Of a DNA stretch of 64,000 nt, positions 1 to 9,436 are shown one piece after another (position 1 is the first letter of the stretch; each line of letters begins with the position of its first letter). The DNA is from Granulicella sp. WH15. GTDB lineage: Bacteria > Acidobacteriota > Terriglobia > Terriglobales > Acidobacteriaceae. A program made the position numbers and the translations under genes. The notes below the pieces were generated by a model, which had not been told where the DNA came from, ran no database searches, and was given only the letters and a program-made list of their open reading frames with translations. The stretch lies in assembly GCF_009914315.1 (NCBI RefSeq), contig NZ_CP042596.1, forward strand, positions 3,534,001 through 3,598,000, given 5' to 3'.

Positions 1-329
<329 letters not shown>

Positions 330-770
330 TTAGAGCCCAAACTCCGCGAGAGCCGCCATATCCTCAGCCGTCAACGGAGCCTCTTCCAACCTGCCCTTGA
401 AGTCGTCATGGTTCACGACCTCGAGGATTCCCATCTTGCCCAGCACCACCACATCGCCGATCACCTTGGCCGACTCCCGCAGAATCTGCGGCAAAAGCAA
501 CCGGCCCTGCTCGTCCATCTTTGCCATCTGGCCGTAGTAGCTGGTCACGTCCAGAAACTTCATCTTGGCCGGGTGGGAGTTGGGCACCTTTGCGAGCTGC
601 TCTTCCTTCTTCTCCCACTCTTTCAACGGGTAGAGCTGCGCCCGCTTGCCGTCCGTGCTGGTGATGTAGAACTCGTTCCCGTAGACCTCATCCACGCGGC
701 TCTTATAAGCAGCCGGCATCTTCAACCGGCCCTTCTCGTCCACGCGCGCTGGATGGTTTCCCCGAAACAT
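330..770 (-). CDS. mraZ: MraZ, transcriptional regulator of the dcw cluster
   Basis: A 146-residue protein with two AbrB-like halves, each carrying the MraZ DxxxR signature (DEKGRLKMP near residue 11 and DEQGRLLLP near residue 86). In E. coli MraZ forms a ring, binds direct repeats upstream of its own gene and represses the dcw operon. The ATG at 770 is chosen because the family starts MFRG; a TTG at 797 would add nine residues. AAGAG lies just upstream. It is followed without a gap by rsmH. Four 10-bp-spaced boxes at 847-881 look like its own operator. Confidence 0.96.
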   Translation of the reverse strand: MFRGNHPARVDEKGRLKMPAAYKSRVDEVYGNEFYITSTDGKRAQLYPLKEWEKKEEQLAKVPNSHPAKMKFLDVTSYYGQMAKMDEQGRLLLPQILRESAKVIGDVVVLGKMGILEVVNHDDFKGRLEEAPLTAEDMAALAEFGL

Positions 771-797
771 CGTCTCTTCACTCTCTTTGCGAACCAA

Positions 798-1133
798 ACT
801 CGACAGCAGAGGAGCGCCGGGCGGAGGGTAAAATCAGTTCAAATCCCTACCGAATGGTCCCGTTTCTCCCACTTTTGACCACTTCCATCCACATCGTCTC
901 CTTCTCTAACCCCGAAGTCCAGCCCTAAATTGGGATTGAGATAACTATTTGTTGAACGAAATGTGGAAAAACCTTCCGATGGTGTACATATCCCACGACA
1001 CGACTACAGGTAGTGTTTCGCTTTCTGATTCCGGGTATTTTCCCCCCTTGTCGGGCGGCGAGGCATCTGATAGGCAAACAAAAAGCGAAAACGTCCAGCG
1101 GACGCTCTTTACTGTCCAGAAAAGAGGCACCAG
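798..1133. other. Intergenic region upstream of mraZ and downstream of vapC
   Basis: About 336 bp without a convincing gene. It holds the MraZ boxes (847-881) and an AT-richer stretch at 925-1000 that may contain the mraZ promoter. Short frames in 945-1198 on both strands have no recognisable protein character or ribosome-binding site. I see no repeat module of the kind found elsewhere in the window. Confidence 0.5.
847..881 (-). promoter_or_regulatory. Putative MraZ operator (four boxes at 10-bp spacing)
   Basis: Read on the minus strand, boxes TGGTC (877-881), TGGGA (867-871), GGGAC (857-861) and GGTAG (847-851) start exactly 10 bp apart, with 5-nt spacers. MraZ of other bacteria binds TGGGN-N5 direct repeats in front of mraZ, so spacing and position fit. 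The first two boxes match well and the last two are degenerate. A 15-codon frame with a GAAGGAG element upstream (847-894, minus strand) overlaps the boxes. Confidence 0.7.
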
Positions 1134-1505
1134 CTAAAGCTGGTAGGGGATACGTACGTGAGGGTTTTCGGTGGAAAAATCCCGCGTGTTGCGAGTGATG
1201 AGCAGGTGGTCGCTCAACTCGGCGGACGCCAGGATCATGGCGTTGGGCAGCTTCATCCGCGGCTGGCGGCGCATCACGATGGCACGCTCAGCGGTCGCCA
1301 TCGTGATGGGCAGTATCGTGAAAGAGGCAAGAAAGACGCGGGTTTCAGCTTCGTGCTCGGACTTTACTCCCGCCATCACCTCCATCCAGGTGATGATGCT
1401 GATGGCTCGGCTCTGGTATCGGTCCATCTCGACGCGGGCGGCCTCTATGCCGCTCAGGTAGTCGATCAGGATGTTGGTATCGAAAAGGGCGCTGGTGCCT
1501 ACCAT
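1134..1505 (-). CDS. vapC: PIN-domain ribonuclease toxin, VapC/FitB type
   Basis: A 123-residue PIN-domain protein. VapC toxins are Mg-dependent RNases that cleave tRNA or rRNA and are held inactive by a partner antitoxin. The acidic residues D9 (FDTNIL), E42 (WMEVMAG) and D109 (TRNTRDF) are present. The position usually held by the third acidic residue (LPDAxI) is Asn88 in KLPNAMILA. The ATG at 1503-1505 overlaps the end of the antitoxin gene by 7 bp, the usual coupling of such pairs. An upstream start at 1559 would add 18 residues without PIN character and is not preferred. Confidence 0.88.
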   Translation of the reverse strand: MVGTSALFDTNILIDYLSGIEAARVEMDRYQSRAISIITWMEVMAGVKSEHEAETRVFLASFTILPITMATAERAIVMRRQPRMKLPNAMILASAELSDHLLITRNTRDFSTENPHVRIPYQL

Positions 1506-1714
1506 TCGTCGCGCAGCCGCTTCTGGAACTCCAGGCCGTCCTCCGGCTGGTCGGCCCACAGGCCGAAGGCGCTGGACTTCTTTGCCAGACGGTGCGGCTC
1601 CAGATAGTGGGCGATAGCCTGCCGGACCAGCTCGGCGCGCGGAACATCGCCAGCCTTGCTCAACTGGTTGAGCAGGTTCAGGTCATCTTCGGGGATATCG
1701 ACGAGGGTTCGCAT
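1499..1714 (-). CDS. vapB: Ribbon-helix-helix antitoxin, VapB/CopG type
   Basis: A 71-residue protein. The N-terminal half (MRTLVDIPEDDLNLLNQLSK then PRAELVRQAIAHYLE) has the beta-helix-helix pattern of RHH DNA-binding proteins. The C-terminal half, with Trp near residue 53 and a terminal Trp, would wrap the toxin. Such antitoxins neutralise the downstream PIN toxin and repress their own operon. An AGGAGG ribosome-binding site (1720-1725) sits just before the ATG, and a perfect inverted repeat lies upstream at 1736-1756. Its stop overlaps the toxin start. Confidence 0.87.
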   Translation of the reverse strand: MRTLVDIPEDDLNLLNQLSKAGDVPRAELVRQAIAHYLEPHRLAKKSSAFGLWADQPEDGLEFQKRLRDEW

Positions 1715-1735
1715 CGCAGCCTCCTGACGGACGCA

Positions 1736-1756
1736 TGATATACACCCACGATATCA
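1736..1756. promoter_or_regulatory. Candidate VapB operator (inverted repeat)
   Basis: TGATAT (1736-1741) and ATATCA (1751-1756) are perfect inverted half-sites with a 9-bp spacer. They lie 22 bp before the vapB start, where autoregulated RHH antitoxins usually bind. The location also fits the last bases before the DUF2127 stop (1762), so the operon promoter would have to lie here or within that gene. Confidence 0.5.
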
Positions 1757-1761
1757 CTCTG

Positions 1762-2277
1762 TCAGGCCCGCTCGGCAGAGCGCTTCTTGCGCTGGAGCAG
1801 CCACACCAGGTAGGCCAGCACGGCCAGATTGATAAGCAGCAGCGAGAGCCGCATCCAATTGGGACGGCGGGCCAGCTCGTAAAGCTCCCACGGCAGGAAC
1901 GAGACCGTCAGAATCAGCGTCAGGTACTCGGCCCATACCTTTTCGAGCAGCAGCCCGATCCCTTCAGTCAGCGCCAGCCCGGAGTAGGCGAAGGTCGCCA
2001 GCCCGATCTCGCGCAGCCGGTGCGCGTCGATCCGGTCCACCTGTTCGAGCAGCAGCCCGGCCAGACGGCCCTCGGGGTCGAAGCGCAGCGCCACGGCCAG
2101 CTTCATCACCTCGTCGGTCAGGTCGCGGTGCAGCAGGCGAAAGGCCCCAATGCCGAGGCAGAAAAAGAAGATCGCCTTGGCCAGCTTGAACAGGCCGATC
2201 ATCAGCAGCCCGCGGTCGTGCGCACCCGATCTCGACGTCCCCGATCCAGCCGAAACCGGCTCGGTCGAATTGCTCAT
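1762..2277 (-). CDS. DUF2127 membrane protein
   Basis: A 171-residue protein with the DUF2127 pattern. It opens with a hydrophobic segment (LFKLAKAIFFFCLGIGAF), has a soluble loop containing LLEQVDRIDAHRLREIGLATF, then membrane segments around YSGLALTEGIGLLLEK, LTLILTVSFLPWELYEL and LLLINLAVLAYLVWLL, and a basic C-terminal tail. The family has no established function. The ATG at 2275-2277 begins the conserved part after a short Ser/Thr-rich lead; an upstream start at 2442 would add 55 residues that look non-coding. vapBC lies 47 bp downstream on the same strand. Confidence 0.85.
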   Translation of the reverse strand: MSNSTEPVSAGSGTSRSGAHDRGLLMIGLFKLAKAIFFFCLGIGAFRLLHRDLTDEVMKLAVALRFDPEGRLAGLLLEQVDRIDAHRLREIGLATFAYSGLALTEGIGLLLEKVWAEYLTLILTVSFLPWELYELARRPNWMRLSLLLINLAVLAYLVWLLQRKKRSAERA

Positions 2278-2463
2278 AAGGCCCACTGCTCCAGTTGACG
2301 AGCAACGGGCGCAAATGTCAACGTCCTCAAGAAGTTGAACATTCACGCCCGGCAGGCAGATCTCGTTATGGGAATGCGGCGAGCCACGAGGGATAGCTCG
2401 TCGCATCCCCGACCGGCAAACCGCACCGGCCACTGCCCGCACCGTCGCACGGGCAATCTCGGT

Positions 2464-3150
2464 TTACATCTCGGCCCACTGCCGCAGCAGATTGTGGTAG
2501 ACGCCGGTCATCTGCACCGAACTCTCCTTGACCTTGGCGTCCTCGATCCCGGCCAGCCGCTGGATGGCCGTGTCGAGGTCGAAGAGCAGGGTCCGCTGCG
2601 CGTCGTGCCGGATCATGCTCTGAATCCAGAAGAACGAGCTGACGCGGTTGCCGCGCGTCACCGGCTCCACGCGGTGCAGGCTAGTGGCCGGGTAGAGAAC
2701 CATGTGCCCGGCGGGCAGCTTGACGCGGTGCTCACCGTAGTAATCCTCAACCACCAGATCGCCGCCGTCGTAGTCCTCGGGATCGGTGAGGAAGAGCGTG
2801 GCCGAGAGGTCCGTGCGAATCCTCTGCCCCGTCGTCGAGATCTGGCGGATCGCCGTATCGACGTGGGTGCCGAAGGTCTGGCCACCGGCGTAGCTGTTGA
2901 ACATCGGCGGAAAGACCCGCAGCGGCAGTGCCGCCGACATGAACAGAGGGCTGCGTGCCAGCCCCAGCAGCACCATCTCGCCGACTTCCTTCGAGGCCGT
3001 GCTGCCCTCAGCCACCTGCGCGTTACGCTTCACCTCCTGCGCCTGGTAGCCCGCCGTCACACGGCCATCGACCCACTCAGCCGCGGCAAGCTTCTGCCGG
3101 GCCGAGTGGACCTGTTCCTTCGTCAGTACGTTTTCTATCTTCGTCAACAT
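2464..3150 (-). CDS. piuC: PKHD-type Fe(II)/2-oxoglutarate hydroxylase, PiuC/YbiX family
   Basis: A 228-residue protein matching the PiuC/YbiX family. The iron ligands are H96 and D98 (THVDTA) and H159 (ATSLHRV), with R169 placed to bind 2-oxoglutarate. Its physiological substrate is not settled; in gammaproteobacteria the gene is iron-regulated and neighbours a TonB receptor. The same layout is seen here: the receptor gene ends 16 bp upstream on the same strand. This supports a role in using siderophore-bound iron. Confidence 0.92.
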   Translation of the reverse strand: MLTKIENVLTKEQVHSARQKLAAAEWVDGRVTAGYQAQEVKRNAQVAEGSTASKEVGEMVLLGLARSPLFMSAALPLRVFPPMFNSYAGGQTFGTHVDTAIRQISTTGQRIRTDLSATLFLTDPEDYDGGDLVVEDYYGEHRVKLPAGHMVLYPATSLHRVEPVTRGNRVSSFFWIQSMIRHDAQRTLLFDLDTAIQRLAGIEDAKVKESSVQMTGVYHNLLRQWAEM

Positions 3151-3166
3151 CGTTACGACCTCGGAT

Positions 3167-5812
3167 TTAAAACTTGTAGTTGACCCCGATCAGCGCCGAA
3201 GCTCCCGCTCCCGGAACCAGGTGGCTCGGGTGCGGCAGGTCAATGTAGAACCGGTTCAGCAGGTTATACACGTTGGCCTGCAGCTCCAGCTTGTCGGTCA
3301 GCGGACGCTTCACCATCGCGTTGAAGATCCAGTATCCCGGCACCTGCTTCATCCCCGTCGACAGCACCTGGTAGCACTTGGTCGCCGTGGCTCCGCAGGG
3401 CGAGGTGCCCGCGGCAAAGGTCTGTGCGGCCGAGTAGGTCAGCGGCACATACGGCACCGTCGAGCTGGCCGTGCGGCTGCCCACATAGTTGCCTCCCACA
3501 CCGGCGATCAGCTTCAGCGGCAGCTTGTGCGTCACGAAGACGTTGAAGGTCTGCTTGGGCACGTTCGCCAGCGGGAAGCCCACCGAGGTCGGGTAGTTCG
3601 GCGAGGAGAGCACCTTGCTGTCGAGGTACGCGTACCCTGCGACCAGGTCCATGCCCTGCGGCAGACGACCCACGACGCTGAACTGCGCGCCCTTCACCAA
3701 CTGGTTGCCCGCATTCACGGTCAGGGTGCTGTCCGTGGCACTGGTCTCGCGGGCGTTGTCCTTCTCAGTGCGGAAGACCGCACCTTCCACCTGCAAGCGC
3801 TCGTTCAGGAAGGAGTACTTGACGCCGCCTTCGTAGCTCTCGTTCTCCTCGGGCTTCAGCCCGGCGCTGGTCAGGGTCACGCTCAGGCTCAGCGACTCGG
3901 CCGCAGGATTGAAGCTGGTGCCGTAGTCGAAGTAGACGCTGCCGTGGCTGGTCGGTTTATAGACGAAGGCCGCGCGGTAGGTCGGCTGCGACTCCACCAG
4001 GCTCAAGACAGCGGTGGCCGTCGCGGTGCCTCCAGTGGGCGGCTTTACCGGCTGATAGATGCTGTAGCCCGTATCCATGCGATCCCAGCGAGCGCCGCCG
4101 CTGACCTCGAAGAGACGTCCCAGCTTGATCGTATCCACGAAGTAAAGCCCGACGCTCTCCACCTTGGTGTGGACCACCGAGGTGGTGTACCCCGTGCCGC
4201 TGAAGACCTGCGTGGTGTCCGGGTTCAGCAGGGTCGCTGTCGGTACCGTGTCCACGCCGCTGATCGTGTACGAGTAGCGGATGGGGTTCGAGATCTCCTG
4301 TCCGCCCTCAATACCGCCGACAAAGTTATGCTTCAGGCCGAAGGTCTTGAAGTGTGCCGTCACCTCGGTCTGATCCCACAGGTCGCCCTCCACGCTCTTG
4401 GTCTGGATCTGGTTGCGGTTCACCACGATCTTGGCGGGGTCGTAGTTGGCCAGGGTGGAACAGGTCAGGCTGCTGTTCCACGCCACGGTCGGCAACGAAC
4501 TGACGTATCCGCCCACGGGCACGCTGGCCGGGGGGTTCGAACAGATCTGCGGCTCGGTAATCTGCGCGGTGCGCGGATAGTTCGCCGCCCGCGCGATGCT
4601 GTGGATCGCGATGCTCTTGGTAAAGTCGTGATCGAACTTCGCGGTGAGGATATCGTCGTTCGTCTTCAGCGAGTTCTCATCCGGGAAGCCGAAGTAGGCA
4701 TGGCGGCTCACCCCCGGAGCCAGTTGGTTGAAGAACCACGGCAGACCGTAGTCCGGCGTGTCGTTCTCCGACAGGTGGAAGTAGCTGAGCGTGAACCGCG
4801 TCGGTGAGTTGAGGCCGAACGAGACCGAGGGCGCGAGACCGAAGCGACGAATTTCGTCGAACGGACGGCCCGCAACACCGCCCTCCTGCCCCATGATGTT
4901 GACCCGGAAGGCCGATCCCGCCGCCAGCTCCGGCATCGGCTCGTTGATGTCAGCCGTAATGCGACGCGTGGCATCGGTGCCGAACTGCGTCTGGATGTTG
5001 ATGATCTGCGGCTCAACCGGAACCTTGCTCTCCTGGTTGATGACGCCGCCCGTCGAGCCGCGCCCGAACTGGATGCCCGCCGGACCTTCGAGCGCCTCGA
5101 CCGCCTCGTAGTTGAAACCGTCGCGGTAGTAGCTGCCGAAGTCGCGGATACCGTCGAGGAAGATGTCGTTGCGCGCCGTAAAGCCGCGAATGGTCAGGTT
5201 GTCTCCCTGCGCACCGGCCTCGCCCGCCGCCAGGCTGATGCCGGGGACGTTGCGCAGCGCATCCTTCAGGGTCGAGGTACCCTGGTCTTCGATAAGGAAC
5301 TTCGGTACCACGTCCACGGTCTGCGGCGTGTCGATCAGGTCTTCGCTGAACTTGTTCATGGGCAGGTTATTCTGCAAGCCCGCCAGCACGCTGACGCTGT
5401 CCGAGTGCTGGATGGAGGCTGTCGCGTGGTGAGCGTCCTGGAAGGTGACGGTCAGGCTGGTGCCGGTCAGCAACTGGCGCAGCGCCTCGTCATCGGCGTA
5501 GGTGCCGGAGATGCCGTTCGAGCGCAACTGCGCCGCGGCGTCCTTGGGCATACCCAGCCGGACCGAGATGCCGGTCACCTGGCGATACTGCTCCAGAACG
5601 TCGGGCAGGCTGCCGCCGCCGATGGAAAACTGCCGCTGCATCTTCTGCATGGCCGCGCCGCTGCCGCCGTCCGCGCTGCCGCTACCGGCCTCGACCAGGT
5701 TCTGCGCTCTGCCGGAGACGGGGGCCATCGCCGCCGCCGCTACCATTGCCACTGCCGCCAACCGCGTCGAACGCGTATCTACCTTGCTGCCGAGCTTCTT
5801 GGAACTCTTCAT
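3167..5812 (-). CDS. TonB-dependent siderophore receptor with N-terminal STN signalling domain
   Basis: An 881-residue outer-membrane receptor of the FpvA/FhuE class. After a signal peptide (about 1-37) comes a secretin/TonB N-terminal (STN) domain at about 60-130 ([14 protein letters not shown]), which in FpvA-type receptors contacts an anti-sigma regulator. The plug follows ([31 protein letters not shown]), then a 22-strand barrel ending in NYKF. The ATG at 5810-5812 has GGGAG 8 nt upstream; an earlier start at 5920 would add 36 unlikely residues. No sigma/anti-sigma pair is visible next to it. It forms an operon with the PiuC-like gene. Confidence 0.92.
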   Translation of the reverse strand: MKSSKKLGSKVDTRSTRLAAVAMVAAAAMAPVSGRAQNLVEAGSGSADGGSGAAMQKMQRQFSIGGGSLPDVLEQYRQVTGISVRLGMPKDAAAQLRSNGISGTYADDEALRQLLTGTSLTVTFQDAHHATASIQHSDSVSVLAGLQNNLPMNKFSEDLIDTPQTVDVVPKFLIEDQGTSTLKDALRNVPGISLAAGEAGAQGDNLTIRGFTARNDIFLDGIRDFGSYYRDGFNYEAVEALEGPAGIQFGRGSTGGVINQESKVPVEPQIINIQTQFGTDATRRITADINEPMPELAAGSAFRVNIMGQEGGVAGRPFDEIRRFGLAPSVSFGLNSPTRFTLSYFHLSENDTPDYGLPWFFNQLAPGVSRHAYFGFPDENSLKTNDDILTAKFDHDFTKSIAIHSIARAANYPRTAQITEPQICSNPPASVPVGGYVSSLPTVAWNSSLTCSTLANYDPAKIVVNRNQIQTKSVEGDLWDQTEVTAHFKTFGLKHNFVGGIEGGQEISNPIRYSYTISGVDTVPTATLLNPDTTQVFSGTGYTTSVVHTKVESVGLYFVDTIKLGRLFEVSGGARWDRMDTGYSIYQPVKPPTGGTATATAVLSLVESQPTYRAAFVYKPTSHGSVYFDYGTSFNPAAESLSLSVTLTSAGLKPEENESYEGGVKYSFLNERLQVEGAVFRTEKDNARETSATDSTLTVNAGNQLVKGAQFSVVGRLPQGMDLVAGYAYLDSKVLSSPNYPTSVGFPLANVPKQTFNVFVTHKLPLKLIAGVGGNYVGSRTASSTVPYVPLTYSAAQTFAAGTSPCGATATKCYQVLSTGMKQVPGYWIFNAMVKRPLTDKLELQANVYNLLNRFYIDLPHPSHLVPGAGASALIGVNYKF

Positions 5813-6122
5813 CTCAATCTCCCGATCGTCTTCTGGCCAGCCGGCCCTCGCACGGCTGCCGCTCAAACCTTGGCGCGGTCCCTCAACACGCGCCCCGTTG
5901 CTGCTCTGACCCGACTTCAAGACGCAGGTCCGCGGCCACCTGGAAGACCTCTTCCGGCGTCAGCGCAGCATATGCGACTCATCGAGTCCGATATGCAAAG
6001 AATACACGATCAAGGACTGAAATAGTCCTCGATCGAGAAAATTTCGTGACTTTTTTCAGACAATTCCCAGACAATTGGTGGAGTTTTTGTGCAGGGTTTC
6101 CACGAGTGACATTCGATTTTTC
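5813..6122. other. Upstream region of the TonB receptor
   Basis: About 310 bp without a convincing gene. It should carry the receptor promoter (minus strand). I see no clear Fur box. A minus-strand open frame near 5885-5965 looks protein-like but has no start codon and is not called. The part next to dxs (6123-6238) holds repeat modules A and D. Confidence 0.4.
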
Positions 6123-6238
6123 CGCGCAGCGTCCAGAACCGCACGAAGTGCTGCCCGCCCGGCGTGAGGACATTGTTGCTGTTGTTCCTGCTGTTCTTCC
6201 TGGGGCAGGTCCTGGCTTTAGCCTCGACCTGCCCCAAA
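6123..6238 (+). repeat. Repeat module A followed by an inverted module D fragment
   Basis: 6123-6170 is a single A arm (CGCGCAGCGTCCAGAACCGC through CACGAAGTGC and CCCGCCCGGCGTGAGG). 6178-6238 matches the start of module D on the opposite strand (GGGGCAGGTCCTGGCTTTAG). The end folds as a hairpin (GGGGCAGGTC...GACCTGCCCC) 16 bp beyond the dxs stop. This is the only D copy oriented to the minus strand. Confidence 0.8.
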
Positions 6239-6254
6239 GCAACGACTCACAGCC

Positions 6255-8144
6255 CTACCGAGCCACCAGCCGCGCCGCCACCAGCTCCTGCACCACGGTC
6301 GCGGCCTTCTCCATCGCCCCTTCGGCGGTCAGGCCATACTTCTCCCGCAGCGCCTCCGGCTTGCCGTGCTCGATGAACTCATCCGGCCAACCGACCCGGA
6401 CCACCGGCACGGCCAGTTCCATCTCGTTCACCGCCTCCAGTACCGCCGACCCGAACCCACCGGCCAGTACATGGTCCTCCAGCGTGATGATGAGCCCGCA
6501 GCGCCCGCCGTACACCCGCACGCACTCTCGGTCCAGCGGCTTCACAAACCGCGGATTCACCAGCGCCACCGAGAGCCCCTGGGCCTCGAGCATCGCGGTC
6601 AGCCGCTTGGCCTCGCCCATCATGGCTCCGAGCCCGAAGATCGCGACATCCACGCCGTCCTTAAGCACCTCGGCCTTGCCGATGGCGAGCGCCGCAGGCT
6701 GGTCTTTCACCGTTACTCCCGGCCCTGTGCCGCGCGGATAGCGGATCGCCGACGGCCCCTCGTGCAGCATCGCCGTGTACATCATGTCGGCCAGTTCATC
6801 CTCGTCCACCGGGTCCATGTGGATGATGTTGGGCACGCTGCGCAGGTAGCTGATATCGAAGAGACCGTGATGCGTCGGGCCGTCGTCGCCGCTCAAGCCG
6901 CCGCGATCCATGCAGAAGACCACCGGCAGGTTCTGCAACGCCACATCATGCACGATCTGGTCGAACGCCCGTTGCAAAAACGTGGAGTAGATCGCACAGA
7001 AGGGCTTATACCCCTTGGTCGCAAGCCCTGCGGCGAAGAGCACCGCGTGCTCCTCCGCAATCCCGACATCGAAGTAGCGAGTAGGGTGATGCGGACGGAA
7101 GAGGTCGAGCGCGGTGCCGTTGGGCATAGCCGCCGTAATGGCGACGACCTTGTCGTTGCCGTTGGCCAGCTTCGTCAGCGACTCGGCAAATATCTCCGAG
7201 TAAGTTTTCTGCGACGCGGGCTTGGTCTCGCCGGTCTCGGGGTGATAAGGCCCCAGCCCATGAAACTTCTTCTGCCCCTCGATGGCGGGCTGGAAGCCGC
7301 GTCCCTTCTGGGTGATCGCGTGCAGCACCACGGGCTTGTTCTGCTGCTTCAGGAACTTGAAGGTCTCGATCAGCAGCGGCAGGTTGTGCCCGTCGATAGG
7401 CCCAAAGTAGTTCAGGCCGAACTCCTCGAAGATCATGCCGCGCCCGACGATGCCCTTGGCGGCCTCCTCGGCCTTCTTCACCACGTGCAGCGCCGCCTTG
7501 CCGCCGAACCGCTCCACCAATCCCGCAGCTCGGTCGTGGAGCTGGTTGTAGGTCACATTGGTGGCAATCTTGTGGAAGTACTCTGCGATGGCCCCGACGT
7601 TCTTGTCGATGGACCACTCGTTGTCATTCAGCACGATAATCATCCGCCTGGTCTGCGCGGCTATGTTATTCAGAGCCTCGAACGAGATGCCGTTGGTGAA
7701 GGCCGCGTCCCCGGCCAGTGCGACGATGTGCTCGCTGCCGCCCGACATATCGCGCCCGACCGCCATACCCAGAGCCGCGCTGAGCGCCGTGCCCGCGTGG
7801 CCCGCGCCGTAGCTGTCATGCTCGCTTTCGGTGCGCAGCATAAAGCCATTCAGCCCGCCCGGCTGGCGGATGGTGTGGAAGAGCTTCTCCCGCCCCGTCA
7901 GCAGCTTATGCACGTAGGCCTGGTGGCTCACGTCGAAGACAAAGCTGTCGGTCGGGGTGTCGAAGACGTAGTGCATCGCAATCGTCAGCTCGACGACGCC
8001 GAGGTTCGGCCCAATATGTCCGCCGGTCTTCGATACACCCAGGATCAGCCGCTCGCGGATCTCCTGTGCAAGCTGCGTCAACTCCGCCATGGATAGCTTC
8101 TTGACGTCCGCCGGCGAGTGAATGGTCTCCAGGATGTTGCTCAT
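6255..8144 (-). CDS. dxs: 1-deoxy-D-xylulose-5-phosphate synthase (divergent subfamily)
   Basis: A 629-residue thiamine-diphosphate enzyme of normal DXS length. DXS condenses pyruvate and glyceraldehyde 3-phosphate to DXP, the entry to the MEP isoprenoid pathway. Typical blocks are present: GGHIGPNLGVVELT (41-54), HQAYVHKLLTGR, EALNN, IAEEHAV and DGPTHHG. Several signature positions differ from common DXS: GDA instead of GDG at 145-147, DVSHQAY instead of DVGHQAYPH, and GHIGPN instead of GHLASN. The overall fold and catalytic His/Glu look intact, so activity is likely but should not be taken for granted. It is transcribed alone, with repeat modules downstream. Confidence 0.9.
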   Translation of the reverse strand: MSNILETIHSPADVKKLSMAELTQLAQEIRERLILGVSKTGGHIGPNLGVVELTIAMHYVFDTPTDSFVFDVSHQAYVHKLLTGREKLFHTIRQPGGLNGFMLRTESEHDSYGAGHAGTALSAALGMAVGRDMSGGSEHIVALAGDAAFTNGISFEALNNIAAQTRRMIIVLNDNEWSIDKNVGAIAEYFHKIATNVTYNQLHDRAAGLVERFGGKAALHVVKKAEEAAKGIVGRGMIFEEFGLNYFGPIDGHNLPLLIETFKFLKQQNKPVVLHAITQKGRGFQPAIEGQKKFHGLGPYHPETGETKPASQKTYSEIFAESLTKLANGNDKVVAITAAMPNGTALDLFRPHHPTRYFDVGIAEEHAVLFAAGLATKGYKPFCAIYSTFLQRAFDQIVHDVALQNLPVVFCMDRGGLSGDDGPTHHGLFDISYLRSVPNIIHMDPVDEDELADMMYTAMLHEGPSAIRYPRGTGPGVTVKDQPAALAIGKAEVLKDGVDVAIFGLGAMMGEAKRLTAMLEAQGLSVALVNPRFVKPLDRECVRVYGGRCGLIITLEDHVLAGGFGSAVLEAVNEMELAVPVVRVGWPDEFIEHGKPEALREKYGLTAEGAMEKAATVVQELVAARLVAR

Positions 8145-8384
8145 TGATCCTTTGCTCCGCAGTCCAATCCGCCGTATTCTTCATTGCGTACGTCGGCGAT
8201 TGCTGCCTTATGTCAATCTCTAAGTATACGACGCATTAAAATTTTCTTAGTTGCGGTACTCCACAGACCGTCTTTCTCGTCTACATTCCTGAGCAAAAGC
8301 CCTATAAGATCAACGCAGCAGAGCCTCGCTTACCTCGTAGTCGAACGTGCGTCTTCAGTTACGGCATCAAACTTTGAATTAAAC

Positions 8385-9428
8385 ATGGCTGATCTCCCCA
8401 TCGCACGTACAACTTTGATCCTTCTTGCCCTTAACGGCACACTCGGCCTCGCACTTCAGGCCCAGGCGCTGCCGACCCCGCTGCCCAACGCGCCCGGACG
8501 CCAGATAGAACAGACCGGGCAGGCCAGCCTCGGCGGCGCAGTCGTCGACCCCGACCACAGCAAGGTCGCCGGGGCGCAGGTCACGGTCAAAGATACGGCC
8601 ACGAAGGTCACCCATACCGTAACCACCGACAGCGACGGCCGCTTCGGCTTCCCCGCGCTCGAGCCCGGCCAGTTCACCCTGACGATCAGATCCGCCGGAT
8701 TCGCGCCGTGGAGCTCCTCCGGCATCCTGTTAACACCCGGCGAGGAGTACGAGATGCCGCCGGTCCAGCTCCAGATCGCCACCGCCACCGCCCAGGTCGA
8801 CGTCACCTTTACCCAGTACGACATGGCCCAGGAGCAGTTGCACGAGCAGGAGCAGCAGCGCATCTTCGCCATCTTTCCCAACTTTTACGTCACCTACAAC
8901 TGGAAGGCCGCGCCGCTGACGCCGGGGCAGAAGTTCAAGCTCTCGCTGCGCGCCTCGAGCGACCCGGGATTCTTTCTCCAGACCGCCGCCATCGCGGGCA
9001 TCGAGCAGTGGCAGAACACCTACGAGGGCTACGGACAGGGCGCGCAGGGGTACTTCAAGCGTTTCGGGGCGTCCTCGGCCGATGGGTTTACGGCGGCGAT
9101 GATCGGCGGCGCGATTCTGCCGTCGCTGCTGCACCAGGACCCGCGCTACTTCTACAAGGGCACCGGGACCATCCGCTCGCGGGTGTTGTATGCCATCTCG
9201 ACCGTGGTCATCTGCAAGGGGGATAACGGCAAGTGGCAGCCGAACTACTCGAATGTGCTGGGAAATCTGGCGTCGGCGGGGATCTCGAACGCGTACTACC
9301 CGGCGAGCGACCGGCATGGGGCGCGGGTCACGATTGATAATGCATTGATCGGGACCGCCAGCGGAGCCTTCAGTTCGCTGATGCAGGAGTTTGTGCTGAG
9401 GAAGTTCACGCCGCACCACAAGCCGTAG
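8385..9428 (+). CDS. Secreted protein with CarboxypepD-like domain
   Basis: A 347-residue exported protein. A signal peptide (TTLILLALNGTLGLALQAQA) is followed by a carboxypeptidase-regulatory-like beta-sandwich (about 45-125: SLGGAVVDPDHSKVAGAQVTV... GRFGFPALEPGQFTLTI). The C-terminal 200 residues are rich in Gly/aromatics (FFLQTAAIAGIEQW, DPRYFYKGTG) and may be membrane associated. No catalytic motif was recognised. The ATG at 8385 starts a proper signal peptide; an upstream start at 8184 would add 67 residues of non-coding character. The upstream 240 bp hold the divergent dxs promoter. A complete A-D-A element lies 8 bp downstream. Confidence 0.75.
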   Translation: MADLPIARTTLILLALNGTLGLALQAQALPTPLPNAPGRQIEQTGQASLGGAVVDPDHSKVAGAQVTVKDTATKVTHTVTTDSDGRFGFPALEPGQFTLTIRSAGFAPWSSSGILLTPGEEYEMPPVQLQIATATAQVDVTFTQYDMAQEQLHEQEQQRIFAIFPNFYVTYNWKAAPLTPGQKFKLSLRASSDPGFFLQTAAIAGIEQWQNTYEGYGQGAQGYFKRFGASSADGFTAAMIGGAILPSLLHQDPRYFYKGTGTIRSRVLYAISTVVICKGDNGKWQPNYSNVLGNLASAGISNAYYPASDRHGARVTIDNALIGTASGAFSSLMQEFVLRKFTPHHKP

Positions 9429-9436
9429 AGCTTTTT

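Noticed and set aside
3221..4807. 528-codon plus-strand frame opposite the TonB receptor
   Set aside because: The receptor on the other strand is complete, with all domains. The antisense sequence lacks any domain.
5885..5972. Protein-like minus-strand frame (LTPEEVFQVAADLRLEVG) before the TonB receptor
   Set aside because: There is no start codon after the previous in-frame stop, and no ribosome-binding site. It may be a decayed gene remnant, but one short stretch is not enough to call it.
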